From Planomicrobium sp. YIM 101495 (GTDB lineage: Bacteria; Bacillota; Bacilli; Bacillales_A; Planococcaceae), in NCBI RefSeq assembly GCF_009707665.1, contig NZ_WLZW01000001.1, positions 1,798,001 to 1,862,000 of the forward strand: a stretch of DNA of 64,000 nt, read 5' to 3'. Shown piece after piece: positions 1-9,844 of this stretch. How positions within the stretch are numbered: position 1 is the stretch's first letter; each line of letters begins with the position of its first letter. Both the position numbers and the translations under genes were made by a program. The notes beneath the pieces are model-generated. The model had not been told where the DNA came from and searched no databases. It worked only from the letters and a program-made list of their open reading frames with translations.

Positions 1-1
1 G

Positions 2-3000
2 CCGAACGGACATGGCTATGCGGATGGATCGACATTCTCATTCCAGCTTCCGAAAGAGCTGAATGTATATGAAAAGATCGAGAAATTACCACTTAAAAAG
101 AATAATGAAACAGTCGCTTATCTGGATGTAAGCATGGATGGCACCGCTACACTTACGTTCACGAAATTCATTGAAGAAAACTCTAATATTAGCGGGAATT
201 TCTCCATCTGGTCCCAATTAAAACGGGAAACCATCATCAATGAAGACAGAACGATCGTCATCACACCGATTGCTGGAGGAGCAAGCATCGTAATCCCGCT
301 GAATTTCAATCCCGGCGGTCCTGATATCTCGAAAAAAGGAACACCGAACCGTGCCTACAACGCGGAAACGATCGATTGGACAGTGGATTTCAACAAGTCC
401 ATGCAAACACTTTCGAATGCAGTACTGGAAGATATCTTACCGAGCGACCAGGCTCTGCAAGATGGATCGATCAAAATGTATCACTTGATCACCAACATGG
501 ACGGCTCGACAACACTCGGTGCACTTGTGAATCCGAATGATTACACAATCAGCGAGCCGGACTTTTCGATTGCGTTCAAAAATGAAATCGATTCCGCTTA
601 CCGGGTGGTGTTCACGGTAGATATCACGAATGACTCTGCCAAGAACCTGATCAATAACGCCACATTGAAAGCTGACGGCAAAAAAGATGCAACAGCTTCC
701 GCGACTGTCACAGTCGGCCGCGGCGAACCGCTTCAAAAGACATCAATCAATTATGACAATCGCACGCAAACAATCGGCTGGGAAATCAAATACAATTACA
801 ACCAGCGAACAGTCAGCCCATCCGATGCGATCCTGACTGACTTGTTTGATGCTTCCCAAGATGTGCTCTTAGACACGTTCGTCGTGAAAAAAATCAGCAT
901 TGATGCAAACGGCAAAGAAGTCGGCAGCGGTGAAACCGTCAATGACTACAGCATCGTGCCGATCACGAAAGACGGCAAAAACGGTTTTACCCTGCAATTC
1001 AATGGTACAATCGATTCCGCTTACAAAATCACGTACAAAACAACTGCGAATGAACGTGTTTTTGAAGATGGCAAAATCACTAACGTCGTAACAAGCGAAT
1101 CATACAAATCAACTGGAACGCGCAATATTTCCCAGCAGATTTTATCTAAAACAAACAACAGTCCCAACTACAAAGACAAAACGGTCAATTGGGAAATCAA
1201 CTTCAATAATGACAGACAGGAAATGAACAACTTGGTCTTGAAAGACGTCTTCACGAACGGTGGTCTCACGTTCCTGCCAGATAGCCTGAAAATCTCAGGC
1301 TTGACTGCTGGAACAGATTACGTCGTCGAAGCGACTGGCAACAACGGCTTTGATATCCGCTTCCTGAAGACCATTACACGTGAACATAAGATCACGTACA
1401 AGACAGCCTTCAACTACGAAGCGCGCGATAACCGCTCACTCAACTATCTGCAAAACGACGCGACACTCACTTGGGTGAACGCAGACGGTGAGCAGAAAGA
1501 AAAGAAAGCCGTCAGCAACTTCACACCTGACAATTACACACAATCCAACGGTTTCAAGAACGGCTCTTATAATGCAGTGACGAAAGAAATCACATGGAAA
1601 GTCGGCATCAACTACAACTTGAAGACGCTAGAGAAAGCACAAGTTGAAGATGAAATCGCAAGCAATCAGAAATTCCTGAAAGACACGCTTGCCGTTTATG
1701 AAATGAGCCTTACCGGCGGTGCGAACGGTACAGAAGTGAAAGAATTGACGCCTGGAACGGATTACTCGGTCAGCTGGGTTTCCGATTCGAAGTTCATCGT
1801 CGAATTCAAAAACACTTTGACAAAGCCGTATATGATTTCCTACAACACAAGCTTGAAAGATCTTCCGTACGTGGAAAGCACGTACAAAAACACTGCTACG
1901 TTGACGAGCGGAGGCACTGCTGAAACGGCGCTTGAAGCGTCAGTCGACATCCCTCATGGCGGCGGTTATGCAACAAAAACTGGCGCGCAGAACGGTAAAA
2001 TCCTGAACTGGGCAGTCAACATCAACTTTGCTCAGGCAACAATCCAAAATGCGACACTGACGGATACACCAGATGCCAATCAGGAAGTGTTGGCTGACAC
2101 GATCCGCCTGTACGCTACAACGATCGGAACGGGCGGTCAAGTGACGAAAGGCGCTTTACTGACAGAAGGAACGGATTATACACTTGCTGTCTCAGAAGAG
2201 GCACCATCTTCGTTCACCATTGCATTCAAGGAAACGATCAATAAGCCTTATATCCTTGAGTATCAGTCATTCATTCTGAAAGCTCCTACTTCCATCTCCA
2301 ATGATGTGAAGCTCGACGGACAGAATCTAAGAGAAGATAAAACAGAAACAACGAAAAGTGTTGAAGTCAGACGTACACAAGGAATGGGAGAAGCAACCGG
2401 CGAACTCGGCGGCCTGCTTATCACGAAAACAGACAAAACGACTGGTAACGTTCTTTCAGGTGCAACATTCGAGCTGAAAGATCCAGACAGCGGCATCACA
2501 GTGAAAACCGGCACGACTGGTGCTGACGGGACGATTCAATTCGAACGATTGCTGTTCGGTGAATACAATCTGGTCGAAACATCCGCACCATCCGGTTATT
2601 TGAACGAAGGCAAAACGACTGCTATCACAATCGATAACGGTTATGAAAAAGATAACAGCGAAGAATCAGGCAATGCAGTTACAATTACAAACAGCAAACT
2701 GATCCACGCAGTTCAATTGGAGAAAGTCGACGGTGAAGAGTCGGCCAAGAAATTGGCAGGAGCACAATTCTCCCTTTATGAAACAACAAGTGGGACTCCT
2801 GAATTGCGCAGCCTTCACAAAACGGATGCACAAGGCCAAATCTACATCGAAGGTCTTGCACCAGGAGATTATCAATTCGTCGAAATTACAGCACCGTTCG
2901 GTTATGCACTCGACAATACACCGATTCCATTCACGATCGGCGAGAAACAATTGGAAATGCTGAAACTGGATCCGGTCAAGAACTTCCGAGTCAAAGGCGG

Positions 3001-5392
3001 CGTCGAATTGACGAAAGAAGACTTTGACATTCCGCTTCTCGGCTTGCAAGGTGCTGTATTCGACCTGCAGGACGCCAGCGGCAAAGTGATTCTAGCGGAT
3101 CTGACAACAGATGAAAACGGGAAAATCACCATTAGCGGCTTGACGCCTGGCGATTACCGATTCGTCGAAACAGCAGCGCCGTTCGGCTATCATTTGGATG
3201 CTGCTCCGATTCCTTTCACAATCGTGGATGCACAAAATGAAATCCTGAAAGTACTAGTGAAAAACCGCATCATCAAAGGCGGCGTCGAATTGACGAAAAC
3301 GGATGCAGATGACAGCGCCCTTCTTGAAGGCGCAGTGTTCGAATTGCAGACAGCTGAAGGAACAGTCATTCAATCCGGACTCACAACAAACGAACAAGGC
3401 AAATTAGCCATCAACAATTTGCGCCCTGGCGCTTATCAATTAGTGGAAACGAAAGCACCGGCCTTCTATCAGCTGGCTGCAGAGCCTTTCGCTTTCACGA
3501 TCGAAAATGGAACAACTGCACAAATCACGAAAGTGAATGCACCGAACGCGTTGATCACTGGTTCTGTCGAATTGACAAAAGCTGAGACAAACAACGCGGC
3601 GAATGTGCTTGCTGGTGCCATCTTCGAATTACAGGATGCAGAAGGCAATGCACTTGAAACAAACTTGGTCACAGATGCTTCAGGCGTCCTGACGGTAACA
3701 GACTTGAAGCCGGGCTCGTACCAGCTTGTCGAGACTGCTGCACCTACAGGATATGTACTCGATGCAACGCCATACAGCTTCACGATCGAGCCTACACGCA
3801 CGGTCGCTGAAATCAAAACAGTAACAATCAACGCTTGGAACGAAATGAAACCAGGCAGTGTCGAATTGACGAAAGTAGCTGCTGAAGATACAGCGCTTGT
3901 CTTGGAAGGCGCTGTATTCGAATTACAGGATGCAGAGGGCAATACACTTCAAGAAGGTTTGACGACGAACGCTGAAGGTAAATTCGTCGTGGACGGCCTT
4001 GCTCCTGGCGCTTATCAATTCGTTGAAACGGCAGCACCATTCGGCTACGCACGATCCATCGAGCCGATTGCATTCGAAATAGCCTTCAACCAGCCAGAAA
4101 TGCTGACAATTGAAGTGACGAACGAATTGGCGAACGGCTTTGTGGAACTTGTCAAAGTCGATAGCCGAGACAGCGACATCACGCTTGCCGGAGCCGTATT
4201 CCAGCTTTTGGACGAGCAAGGAAATGTCCTTGTTGAACGCATGGAAACAGATGCAGAAGGAAAAATCAAAGCAGAATTGAAACCCGGCAATTATCAATTC
4301 ATCGAAGTCGAAGCACCATTCGGCTATGAATTGAACAGCACACCAATTCCATTCACAATCGAAATCGCACAAGAAACTGCTGTAGAATTAACAGCTCAAA
4401 ACGTTATCATTCCAGGAGCAGTGGAACTTCTGAAAGTCGACAGCAATAGACCAGAACGTGTCCTTGCCGGCGCTGTCTTCAAATTGCTCGACGCACAAGG
4501 AAATGTGCTTCAAGAAAGACTCGTCACCGATAGCGAAGGAAAAATCTTTGTCGACGAATTGCTTCCAGGAAAGTATCAATTCATCGAAACTAAAGCTCCT
4601 TCCAGATACCGTCTGGACCGTACGCCAGTCGATTTCGAAATCGTATTAGGCCAAACAGAAACGCTCGAAGTGACGAAAACGAACCGCCGCTTCATCCCGG
4701 AATTCCCGGACAAACCGGAAATTCCAGTACCACCGACCGACCCTGAAGTACCAGTAGATCCTGAGAAACCTACGGACCCTGAAAAGCCGGTTGACCCTGA
4801 GAAACCAACTGATCCTGAAAAACCAGTTGACCCAGAAAAGCCAACTGACCCAGAAAAACCAGTTGATCCTGAAAAACCAACTGATCCTGAAACGCCGGTT
4901 GACCCTGAGAAACCAACTGATCCTGAAACACCGGTTGATCCAGAGAAACCTACGGACCCTGTAACGCCAGTTGATCCAGAGAAACCGACTGATCCTGAAA
5001 CACCAGTAGATCCAGAGAAACCGACTGAACCGGAAACGCCAGTTGATCCTGAACAGCCAACTGAGCCGGAAACGCCAGTTGATCCTGAACAGCCAACTGA
5101 ACCGGAAACGCCAGTTGATCCTGAACAGCCAACTGAACCTGTAACGCCAGTAACACCTGAAACACCAAAAACGCCTGATGTGTCCGGTGTTACACCAGAT
5201 ACAGGAAAAGATAAAGCCGACAAGCCTTCAGCAGGCAAAGTCGAAAATCCGAAACAACCTGTAAAACAACAAACAGATGCAGAGAAACTGCCGCAAACAG
5301 GTGAAGAACATGTGCCGTTCCTAATGATCTTAGGATTCGTTCTCCTCTTCGCTGCGAGAAGACTACTGACTGCTGATCACACGAAAAACTAA
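2..5392 (+). CDS. LPXTG-anchored giant adhesin, 5' truncated by the window edge
   Basis: The reading frame is open from base 2, so the signal peptide and N-terminus lie outside the window. The visible part starts with about five tandem Ig-like modules of the collagen-binding type (about 300-700, 710-1100, 1120-1510, 1530-1940 and 1950-2390), each opening with a W-x-V/I-x-[FY]-N pattern. Eight SpaA/Cna_B-like modules follow (starts near 2404, 2701, 2996, 3280, 3559, 3856, 4135, 4417). Each has an early Lys in the ELTK strand, a central Glu in VETxAP and usually a late Asn, as expected for intramolecular isopeptide bonds. Then come a Pro-Asp-Glu-Lys wall-spanning repeat (4735-5160), the LPQTG sorting signal (5288-5302), a hydrophobic helix and a basic tail. 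It is a covalently anchored surface protein, probably for adhesion. The ligand is unknown, because collagen-type modules do not always bind collagen. A sortase gene follows directly. It is one of the few plus-strand genes here. Confidence 0.93.
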   Translation, partial: PNGHGYADGSTFSFQLPKELNVYEKIEKLPLKKNNETVAYLDVSMDGTATLTFTKFIEENSNISGNFSIWSQLKRETIINEDRTIVITPIAGGASIVIPLNFNPGGPDISKKGTPNRAYNAETIDWTVDFNKSMQTLSNAVLEDILPSDQALQDGSIKMYHLITNMDGSTTLGALVNPNDYTISEPDFSIAFKNEIDSAYRVVFTVDITNDSAKNLINNATLKADGKKDATASATVTVGRGEPLQKTSINYDNRTQTIGWEIKYNYNQRTVSPSDAILTDLFDASQDVLLDTFVVKKISIDANGKEVGSGETVNDYSIVPITKDGKNGFTLQFNGTIDSAYKITYKTTANERVFEDGKITNVVTSESYKSTGTRNISQQILSKTNNSPNYKDKTVNWEINFNNDRQEMNNLVLKDVFTNGGLTFLPDSLKISGLTAGTDYVVEATGNNGFDIRFLKTITREHKITYKTAFNYEARDNRSLNYLQNDATLTWVNADGEQKEKKAVSNFTPDNYTQSNGFKNGSYNAVTKEITWKVGINYNLKTLEKAQVEDEIASNQKFLKDTLAVYEMSLTGGANGTEVKELTPGTDYSVSWVSDSKFIVEFKNTLTKPYMISYNTSLKDLPYVESTYKNTATLTSGGTAETALEASVDIPHGGGYATKTGAQNGKILNWAVNINFAQATIQNATLTDTPDANQEVLADTIRLYATTIGTGGQVTKGALLTEGTDYTLAVSEEAPSSFTIAFKETINKPYILEYQSFILKAPTSISNDVKLDGQNLREDKTETTKSVEVRRTQGMGEATGELGGLLITKTDKTTGNVLSGATFELKDPDSGITVKTGTTGADGTIQFERLLFGEYNLVETSAPSGYLNEGKTTAITIDNGYEKDNSEESGNAVTITNSKLIHAVQLEKVDGEESAKKLAGAQFSLYETTSGTPELRSLHKTDAQGQIYIEGLAPGDYQFVEITAPFGYALDNTPIPFTIGEKQLEMLKLDPVKNFRVKGGVELTKEDFDIPLLGLQGAVFDLQDASGKVILADLTTDENGKITISGLTPGDYRFVETAAPFGYHLDAAPIPFTIVDAQNEILKVLVKNRIIKGGVELTKTDADDSALLEGAVFELQTAEGTVIQSGLTTNEQGKLAINNLRPGAYQLVETKAPAFYQLAAEPFAFTIENGTTAQITKVNAPNALITGSVELTKAETNNAANVLAGAIFELQDAEGNALETNLVTDASGVLTVTDLKPGSYQLVETAAPTGYVLDATPYSFTIEPTRTVAEIKTVTINAWNEMKPGSVELTKVAAEDTALVLEGAVFELQDAEGNTLQEGLTTNAEGKFVVDGLAPGAYQFVETAAPFGYARSIEPIAFEIAFNQPEMLTIEVTNELANGFVELVKVDSRDSDITLAGAVFQLLDEQGNVLVERMETDAEGKIKAELKPGNYQFIEVEAPFGYELNSTPIPFTIEIAQETAVELTAQNVIIPGAVELLKVDSNRPERVLAGAVFKLLDAQGNVLQERLVTDSEGKIFVDELLPGKYQFIETKAPSRYRLDRTPVDFEIVLGQTETLEVTKTNRRFIPEFPDKPEIPVPPTDPEVPVDPEKPTDPEKPVDPEKPTDPEKPVDPEKPTDPEKPVDPEKPTDPETPVDPEKPTDPETPVDPEKPTDPVTPVDPEKPTDPETPVDPEKPTEPETPVDPEQPTEPETPVDPEQPTEPETPVDPEQPTEPVTPVTPETPKTPDVSGVTPDTGKDKADKPSAGKVENPKQPVKQQTDAEKLPQTGEEHVPFLMILGFVLLFAARRLLTADHTKN
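4735..5160 (+). repeat. Pro-Asp-Pro-Glu-Lys tandem repeat (18/36-bp period) inside the adhesin
   Basis: A six-residue unit P-[TV]-D-P-E-[KTQ] is repeated about 22 times, with alternating Thr and Val giving a 12-residue (36-bp) higher-order period. The 3' copies drift to TEPETP/VDPEQP. Codons vary between copies. This is the wall-spanning stalk before the LPQTG motif. Copy number is likely to vary between strains by slippage or recombination. Confidence 0.93.
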
Positions 5393-5412
5393 GGATGTGA
5401 GAAGGAGTGCTG

Positions 5413-6009
5413 ATGATGAAAGTGAAACGAATACTCGGCTGGCTGCTCTTGGCTACAGGACTCCTTTGCTTGGCCACTCCTCTGTGGATCGAGTGGCATC
5501 ATCACCAGGATGTAACAGCCCTGGAGGAAGCACTCTCGCTTGTCGCTGATGCGCAGGACGGCGAAACTTCTAAAGAAGTAGTTGCACAAAACGGTTTTAC
5601 CGTGCAGGAACTGGAACAAGTGATGGAGCTTGAAATTCCGTCCATCTCCCTCAAGCAATTCGTCTTAAGCGAGACGACGGAAGAAAACTTGAACATCGCC
5701 TTGACCCAGATCAAAGAACACCAACAGCCCGGCGCCGGCAATTTCACGATTGCCGGGCATCGTGGCTACCGGGACGGCAGACATTTCAGCAAGCTGGACC
5801 AAGTCGAAGCGGGTGAAGAAATACGACTGCACGCTGGAGGCAAAACGTATGTCTACGTCATCTCCGGAGCTGCCGTCATCGCTGAAACCGATGTCCACGT
5901 GCTCAATGACACACCAGACCGGACTGAAATCACCTTGATCACGTGCACCCCCTCTGGAAAGCAGCGTATCGCTGTTACAGGAGAGCTGCAGGAAGTCATT
6001 GATAGCTAA
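5413..6009 (+). CDS. Sortase (class A/D-like transpeptidase)
   Basis: The protein has about 198 residues with one N-terminal membrane helix (ILGWLLLATGLLCLATP) and a sortase fold. The catalytic His lies in IAGHRGYRDG, the Cys in TLITCTP and the Arg in KQRIAV, all correctly ordered. It cleaves LPXTG proteins and transfers them to peptidoglycan at the outer membrane face. It starts 20 bp after the LPQTG adhesin, the clear candidate substrate, and probably shares its transcript. Upstream GTG and CTG codons overlap the AAGGAG ribosome site, so an ATG at 5413 or 5416 is the better start. The TLITCTP and short C-terminus fit class A or D, and I cannot separate the two by eye. Confidence 0.9.
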   Translation: MMKVKRILGWLLLATGLLCLATPLWIEWHHHQDVTALEEALSLVADAQDGETSKEVVAQNGFTVQELEQVMELEIPSISLKQFVLSETTEENLNIALTQIKEHQQPGAGNFTIAGHRGYRDGRHFSKLDQVEAGEEIRLHAGGKTYVYVISGAAVIAETDVHVLNDTPDRTEITLITCTPSGKQRIAVTGELQEVIDS

Positions 6010-6014
6010 GACCA

Positions 6015-6059
6015 AAAGCCCGTACACGCACAGAAATGTGCTTGTACGGGCTTTTTTTA
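6015..6059 (+). terminator. Rho-independent terminator after sortase
   Basis: A GCCCGTACA...TGTACGGGC stem is followed by seven T on the plus strand, directly after the sortase stop. It ends the adhesin-sortase unit, and the facing minus-strand gene ends within it. Confidence 0.88.
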
Positions 6060-6893
6060 CGTTATACTTCCTCCATGCATTGAAAACAAGTAAAGTTCCT
6101 CTTCATCTCCGATTGTCCATCCGTCAAAATAGGAACTTGCATGGAACAAATCAAGAAATACATCATCCGCTTGCACAATCAATAGCGGGCAGTGGTCCAG
6201 CAGCAACACTTGCTTGATCTGTTTTCCTACTAACAACTCCTTAGCATCTTCCAAAGCGACTGCGTTGGATTTTATATCTGTTTCGCCAAGCAAAATCATC
6301 TCCGCGTTCCGGATACGCCATGGGCATTCTATTGTCAAAAACCCGCGTTCAAATTCAAGCGTAAGTTGTCCCGATGTATCGACCGAGACAATCTTCTGTT
6401 CAATGAACACATCGAAACAGAGCGGATGTATATGGAGTTGCCAGCGTTTCCTTGCATCCGCTACAATCCAATGTTGGAGGCTCTCTTTCGTATACGCATG
6501 GCTATTATCTCCATCCAAATAATCATCCGTCGCATCACTCAATTCCTGCCACTCTTCCTGAAGGTCGGATAACTCGTATGTAATTGCCGTTTGGTAAATC
6601 TCTCTGACTACCGAAATCGCATTTTCTCCTGAATACAGTAATTCCATATGAAGCTTTTTCACATAATGATGCACACAATCCAATTCAGCAGGAGTTTGCA
6701 GCCCCAACTCCTGCATCGCCTTTTGAAATATCTCTTCGATTTCGAAAAGATTGTGGTGATTTGTCAGCGACATTCCTGCAAGCACCTTTACATTGCGCGA
6801 AAATTTATACAGATTGCCGGTTGCCCAAGCTATATAATCTTTCGCTTCCGCACTTCCCCTATAACGCTTGAAATATAAATCCATTATATCCAT
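6057..6893 (-). CDS. Hypothetical protein, 278 aa
   Basis: I do not recognise this family. The first half is helical (KDYIAWATGNLYKFSRNVKVLAGMS...) and the second half is predominantly beta, with a pattern (LTIECPWRIR...LLVGKQIKQVLLLDHCPLLIV) somewhat like small beta-rich immunity or DUF6188-type domains; that comparison is weak. No signal peptide or membrane helix is seen. The ATG at 6893 has GCAGGTG seven bases upstream; a GTG nine bases earlier overlaps that ribosome site. It is monocistronic, convergent with sortase and downstream of mqo's terminator. The helical N-terminal half resembles proteins that score repeats of cell-based immunity, but nothing here proves such a role. Confidence 0.6.
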   Translation of the reverse strand: MDIMDLYFKRYRGSAEAKDYIAWATGNLYKFSRNVKVLAGMSLTNHHNLFEIEEIFQKAMQELGLQTPAELDCVHHYVKKLHMELLYSGENAISVVREIYQTAITYELSDLQEEWQELSDATDDYLDGDNSHAYTKESLQHWIVADARKRWQLHIHPLCFDVFIEQKIVSVDTSGQLTLEFERGFLTIECPWRIRNAEMILLGETDIKSNAVALEDAKELLVGKQIKQVLLLDHCPLLIVQADDVFLDLFHASSYFDGWTIGDEEELYLFSMHGGSIT

Positions 6894-6956
6894 TTTTCTC
6901 ACCTGCCCAATCAGTTCTTTATCTAATTTTACGTTTTAAAGATTCGTAGGTTCCAC

Positions 6957-6992
6957 AAAAAAAGAACTCCCATCTTTTCAGTAGGGAGTTCC
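6957..6992 (-). terminator. Terminator after mqo
   Basis: A perfect GAACTCCC...GGGAGTTC stem precedes a T-tract read on the minus strand, 12 bp after the mqo stop. Confidence 0.85.
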
Positions 6993-7004
6993 AGGTGATT
7001 GCGA

Positions 7005-8489
7005 TTAAGATTGGAATGTTTTTTTATCCAGCTCCAAAATTTCACCAGTAGATACTTGTACTTCTTTCAGCATCTCCGGATTTTCCATCAGTGACATACC
7101 AAGGGAAGGAATCATTTCCTTCAGCTTCGGCTCCCACTCTCCCACTTGATCAGGGAAGCAGCGGTTCATGACATCAAGCATCGCTGTAACGGCTGTAGAA
7201 GCACCTGGTGAAGCACCAAGAAGTGCCGCAACCGAACCATCAGCTGCCGCGACCACTTCCGTACCGAATTGAAGTGTCCCTTTGCCGCCTTTTTCCGTAT
7301 CCTTAATGACTTGTACACGTTGACCAGCCACGAGCATTTCCCAGTCTTCGCTCTTCGCGTTCGGGATGAACTCGCGCAGCTCCTGCATGCGCTTGTCTTT
7401 TGACAGCATCAATTGCTGGACGAGGTAAGACGTCAATGGAATGTTTTTGGCGCCGCCTGCAAGAAGCGTCGTCAAATTGTTCGGCTTGATCGAAGTGAAC
7501 AAATCAAGCAACGAGCCTGTTTTCAAGAACTTCGGTGAGAAGCCCGCAAACGGACCGAACAACAGTGAACGTTTGTTATCGATGAAGCGTGTGTCCAAGT
7601 GTGGAACCGACATCGGTGGTGCACCGACAGCCGCTTTTCCGTATACTTTCGCGTAATGCTTCTCAACGACTTCCGGGTTTTTGCAGACCATGAACAAGCC
7701 GCTGATCGGGAATCCGCCAAGGTGTTTGCTTTCCGGGATGCCTGTCTTCTGAAGAAGATGGAAGCTACCGCCACCGCCGCCCAGGAAGACGAATTTCGCC
7801 GTATGCGTCTCGATCTTGTCGTTGCTGCGCACTTTCACTTCCCAATCGCCTTCGCTCGTACGTTTCAAGTCTTCAACGGCGTGGTTGTAGCGGACATCGA
7901 CTTGCTGCTCTTCAAGGTGCTTGAATAGCATACGTGTCAAAGCACCGAAGTTGACATCTGTTCCTGCATCGATTTTCGTTGCAGCGATCGCTTCTTGTGG
8001 GTTGCGTTCTTCCATGATGAGCGGGATCCACTCTTTCAGTTTTTCCGCATCATCCGAGAACTCCATCGTATCGAACAAAGGGTTTTGCGACATCGCTTCG
8101 TAGCGTCGTTTCAGGAAGTCGACATTGTCCTCACCTTTCACCATGCTCATATGTGGCAAAGCCATGATGAAATCCTGCGGGTTCCGAAGTAAATTATTCT
8201 TGACGAGATACGACCAGAATTGCAGCGATACTTGAAACTGCTCGTTGACATTGATCGCTTTCGTCATGTCGATCGATCCGTCCGCATTTTCGCTTGTGTA
8301 GTTCAATTCGCAAAGTGCTGCGTGACCAGTACCTGCGTTGTTCCACTCATTCGAGCTCTCTTCTCCTGCTGCGCCCAGTTTCTCGAATACTTTGATATTC
8401 CAGTCCGGAGCCACTTCTTTCAGCATGGTGCCGAGCGTAGCGCTCATGATGCCTGCGCCAATCAAAATAACATCTGTACTGTTTTTCAT
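7005..8489 (-). CDS. mqo: Malate:quinone oxidoreductase
   Basis: The 494-residue protein oxidises L-malate to oxaloacetate and passes electrons to membrane quinone. It is a peripheral FAD enzyme of the TCA cycle. The N-terminal FAD-binding motif [15 protein letters not shown], the family block [23 protein letters not shown] and the late block [12 protein letters not shown] are all present, and the length matches the family (about 490-500). It is monocistronic, with a terminator below. A promoter candidate lies upstream (TTGACA reading on the minus strand at 8551-8546). The ribosome site AAGGA is rather distant (about 12 nt) from the ATG at 8489. Confidence 0.96.
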   Translation of the reverse strand: MKNSTDVILIGAGIMSATLGTMLKEVAPDWNIKVFEKLGAAGEESSNEWNNAGTGHAALCELNYTSENADGSIDMTKAINVNEQFQVSLQFWSYLVKNNLLRNPQDFIMALPHMSMVKGEDNVDFLKRRYEAMSQNPLFDTMEFSDDAEKLKEWIPLIMEERNPQEAIAATKIDAGTDVNFGALTRMLFKHLEEQQVDVRYNHAVEDLKRTSEGDWEVKVRSNDKIETHTAKFVFLGGGGGSFHLLQKTGIPESKHLGGFPISGLFMVCKNPEVVEKHYAKVYGKAAVGAPPMSVPHLDTRFIDNKRSLLFGPFAGFSPKFLKTGSLLDLFTSIKPNNLTTLLAGGAKNIPLTSYLVQQLMLSKDKRMQELREFIPNAKSEDWEMLVAGQRVQVIKDTEKGGKGTLQFGTEVVAAADGSVAALLGASPGASTAVTAMLDVMNRCFPDQVGEWEPKLKEMIPSLGMSLMENPEMLKEVQVSTGEILELDKKTFQS

Positions 8490-8648
8490 GATCCATAACC
8501 ATCCTTATTTTAAGATTTGCAAAGCTATCCTTGCGCCTCTTATTTTGTCAATACATTCTTTAACTAGTTTATCACAATTCGCAAAGTTGGGTTGAACATT
8601 TCGATTGGCCCGAATAGAAATAATCGGAAGGACAAAACCTGTTCTCAG

Positions 8649-8690
8649 AAAAAAAGAAAGACATGAACCGCAACGCGATCCGTGTCTTTC
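8649..8690 (-). terminator. Terminator of the thiamine salvage operon
   Basis: A GAAAGACA...TGTCTTTC stem is followed by seven T on the minus strand, shortly after the thiW stop. Confidence 0.85.
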
Positions 8691-8708
8691 TTTTCATTTG
8701 GCAAAGAA

Positions 8709-9197
8709 TCAGTACAGCAGTTTCGTTGCTTTCGAATTCACAAGCCGGTGAACGAGCACTGCACCAAGTATGGCTCCGCTGATGCTCGAAACGAGAAAAG
8801 CCGGCATGAAGAACAAAGCACCCGCTTCGGTACCCATCAAGATACGCGCATAAGGAACCGCAACAAGAGAGGCAATAATCCCGGTGCCGATTACTTCCCC
8901 GGCTCCTGCAAGCCATACCTTGCCGAACTTCAGATATAAAACGCCCGCGAAAAATGCGCCGATCATGCCCCCTGGAAACGCAAGCAGCGAGCCGGTTCCA
9001 GTCAGTACACGCACAGCTGCTGTCAGAAATGCGATCAGTACTGCCGGCCCCGGCCCGAATAGCACCGCTGCCAACACATTGACAGCGTGCTGGATCGGAT
9101 AAGCGCGCGCGACACCTGCAGGGAAATAAATAAAAACTGAACCGGCTACAGCGATGGCAGTAAACATGGCGATCAAGACCATTCTTTTCGTTGTCAT
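8709..9197 (-). CDS. thiW: ThiW, ECF-transporter S component for thiazole precursor
   Basis: The 162-residue integral membrane protein has about five helices. It has the ThiW pattern of FPAGVARAYPIQHAVNVLAAVLFGPGPAVLIAFLTA and GTGSLLAFPGGMIGAFFAG. ThiW is the predicted substrate-binding subunit of an energy-coupling-factor transporter for hydroxyethylthiazole. The ATPase and T subunits are normally encoded elsewhere and shared. Its ATG overlaps the thiE stop (ATGA), showing translational coupling. It is the last gene of the TPP-regulated operon. The imported thiazole would feed ThiM, which is in the same operon. Confidence 0.9.
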   Translation of the reverse strand: MTTKRMVLIAMFTAIAVAGSVFIYFPAGVARAYPIQHAVNVLAAVLFGPGPAVLIAFLTAAVRVLTGTGSLLAFPGGMIGAFFAGVLYLKFGKVWLAGAGEVIGTGIIASLVAVPYARILMGTEAGALFFMPAFLVSSISGAILGAVLVHRLVNSKATKLLY

Positions 9198-9844
9198 ACA
9201 GGAGCGCCTCCTTTACATGAAAGTCTGAATCGCTGGATCTGTCCTTTTATGTTATCAGCTTGTGCCAAAGAGGAAATCACGGCGACAGATGAGGCGCCTG
9301 CCTCCCATACCGCTCCAGCATTTTCTGGCGTAATTCCGCCGATTCCGACAATCGGAAGTTCCGGATACTGCAGGCTGACCGACCGGATCCCTTCTGTCCC
9401 AGCAGGCTTTTTTGCATCACTTTTTGTTTGTGTGCCGTAGACCGGCCCCATTCCGACATAGCCCGCTCCAGCAACTTTCGCCCGCTCCGCTTCCACAACA
9501 GAATGGACAGAAACACCAAGAATCTTGTCTTCTCCGATTCTCCGCCTTACTTCCGCACAATTCATATCGTCCTGGCCAACGTGTACACCGTCCGCATCGA
9601 TTCGGCAAGCGAGTTCAACGTCGTCGTTGATAATAAATGGCACGCTGTAAGCCTGGCATAGTGCTTGGCACTCCTTCGCGAATGTCTCAAGTGCGCTATC
9701 TGTTAATGCGCCATTTCCTTTCTCGCGCAGCTGGAACCAATCGATTCCGCCTTCCAGCGCTTCCCCGAGCAGCACGAGCGGCTCTTTTCCTCCGCAGTTT
9801 TCAGTTCCCATGATGAAATAGAGGGACGGCTTATCGAACAACAT
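9194..9844 (-). CDS. thiE: Thiamine-phosphate synthase
   Basis: The protein has 216 residues when started at the ATG at 9844, which has GGGAGGAAG just upstream. It joins HMP-PP and HET-P to give thiamine phosphate. The TIM-barrel signature blocks are visible: QLREKG, PFIINDDVELACRIDADGVHVGQDD, LGVSVHS, YVGMGPVYGTQTK and VGIGGITPENA. The start lies inside the 3' end of thiD (14-bp overlap) and the end overlaps thiW. It is the step where the two salvaged halves of thiamine are joined. Confidence 0.95.
   Translation of the reverse strand: MLFDKPSLYFIMGTENCGGKEPLVLLGEALEGGIDWFQLREKGNGALTDSALETFAKECQALCQAYSVPFIINDDVELACRIDADGVHVGQDDMNCAEVRRRIGEDKILGVSVHSVVEAERAKVAGAGYVGMGPVYGTQTKSDAKKPAGTEGIRSVSLQYPELPIVGIGGITPENAGAVWEAGASSVAVISSLAQADNIKGQIQRFRLSCKGGAPV

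Noticed and set aside
4735-5160. Possible CRISPR array
   Set aside because: The periodic unit is an in-frame protein repeat without unique spacers; no cas genes are nearby.
4576-5238. Minus-strand reading frame of 220 codons rich in Ser-Gly-Ser-Thr-Gly repeats
   Set aside because: It is the antisense shadow of the PxDPEK repeat; it has no ribosome site, and the repeat explains its composition.
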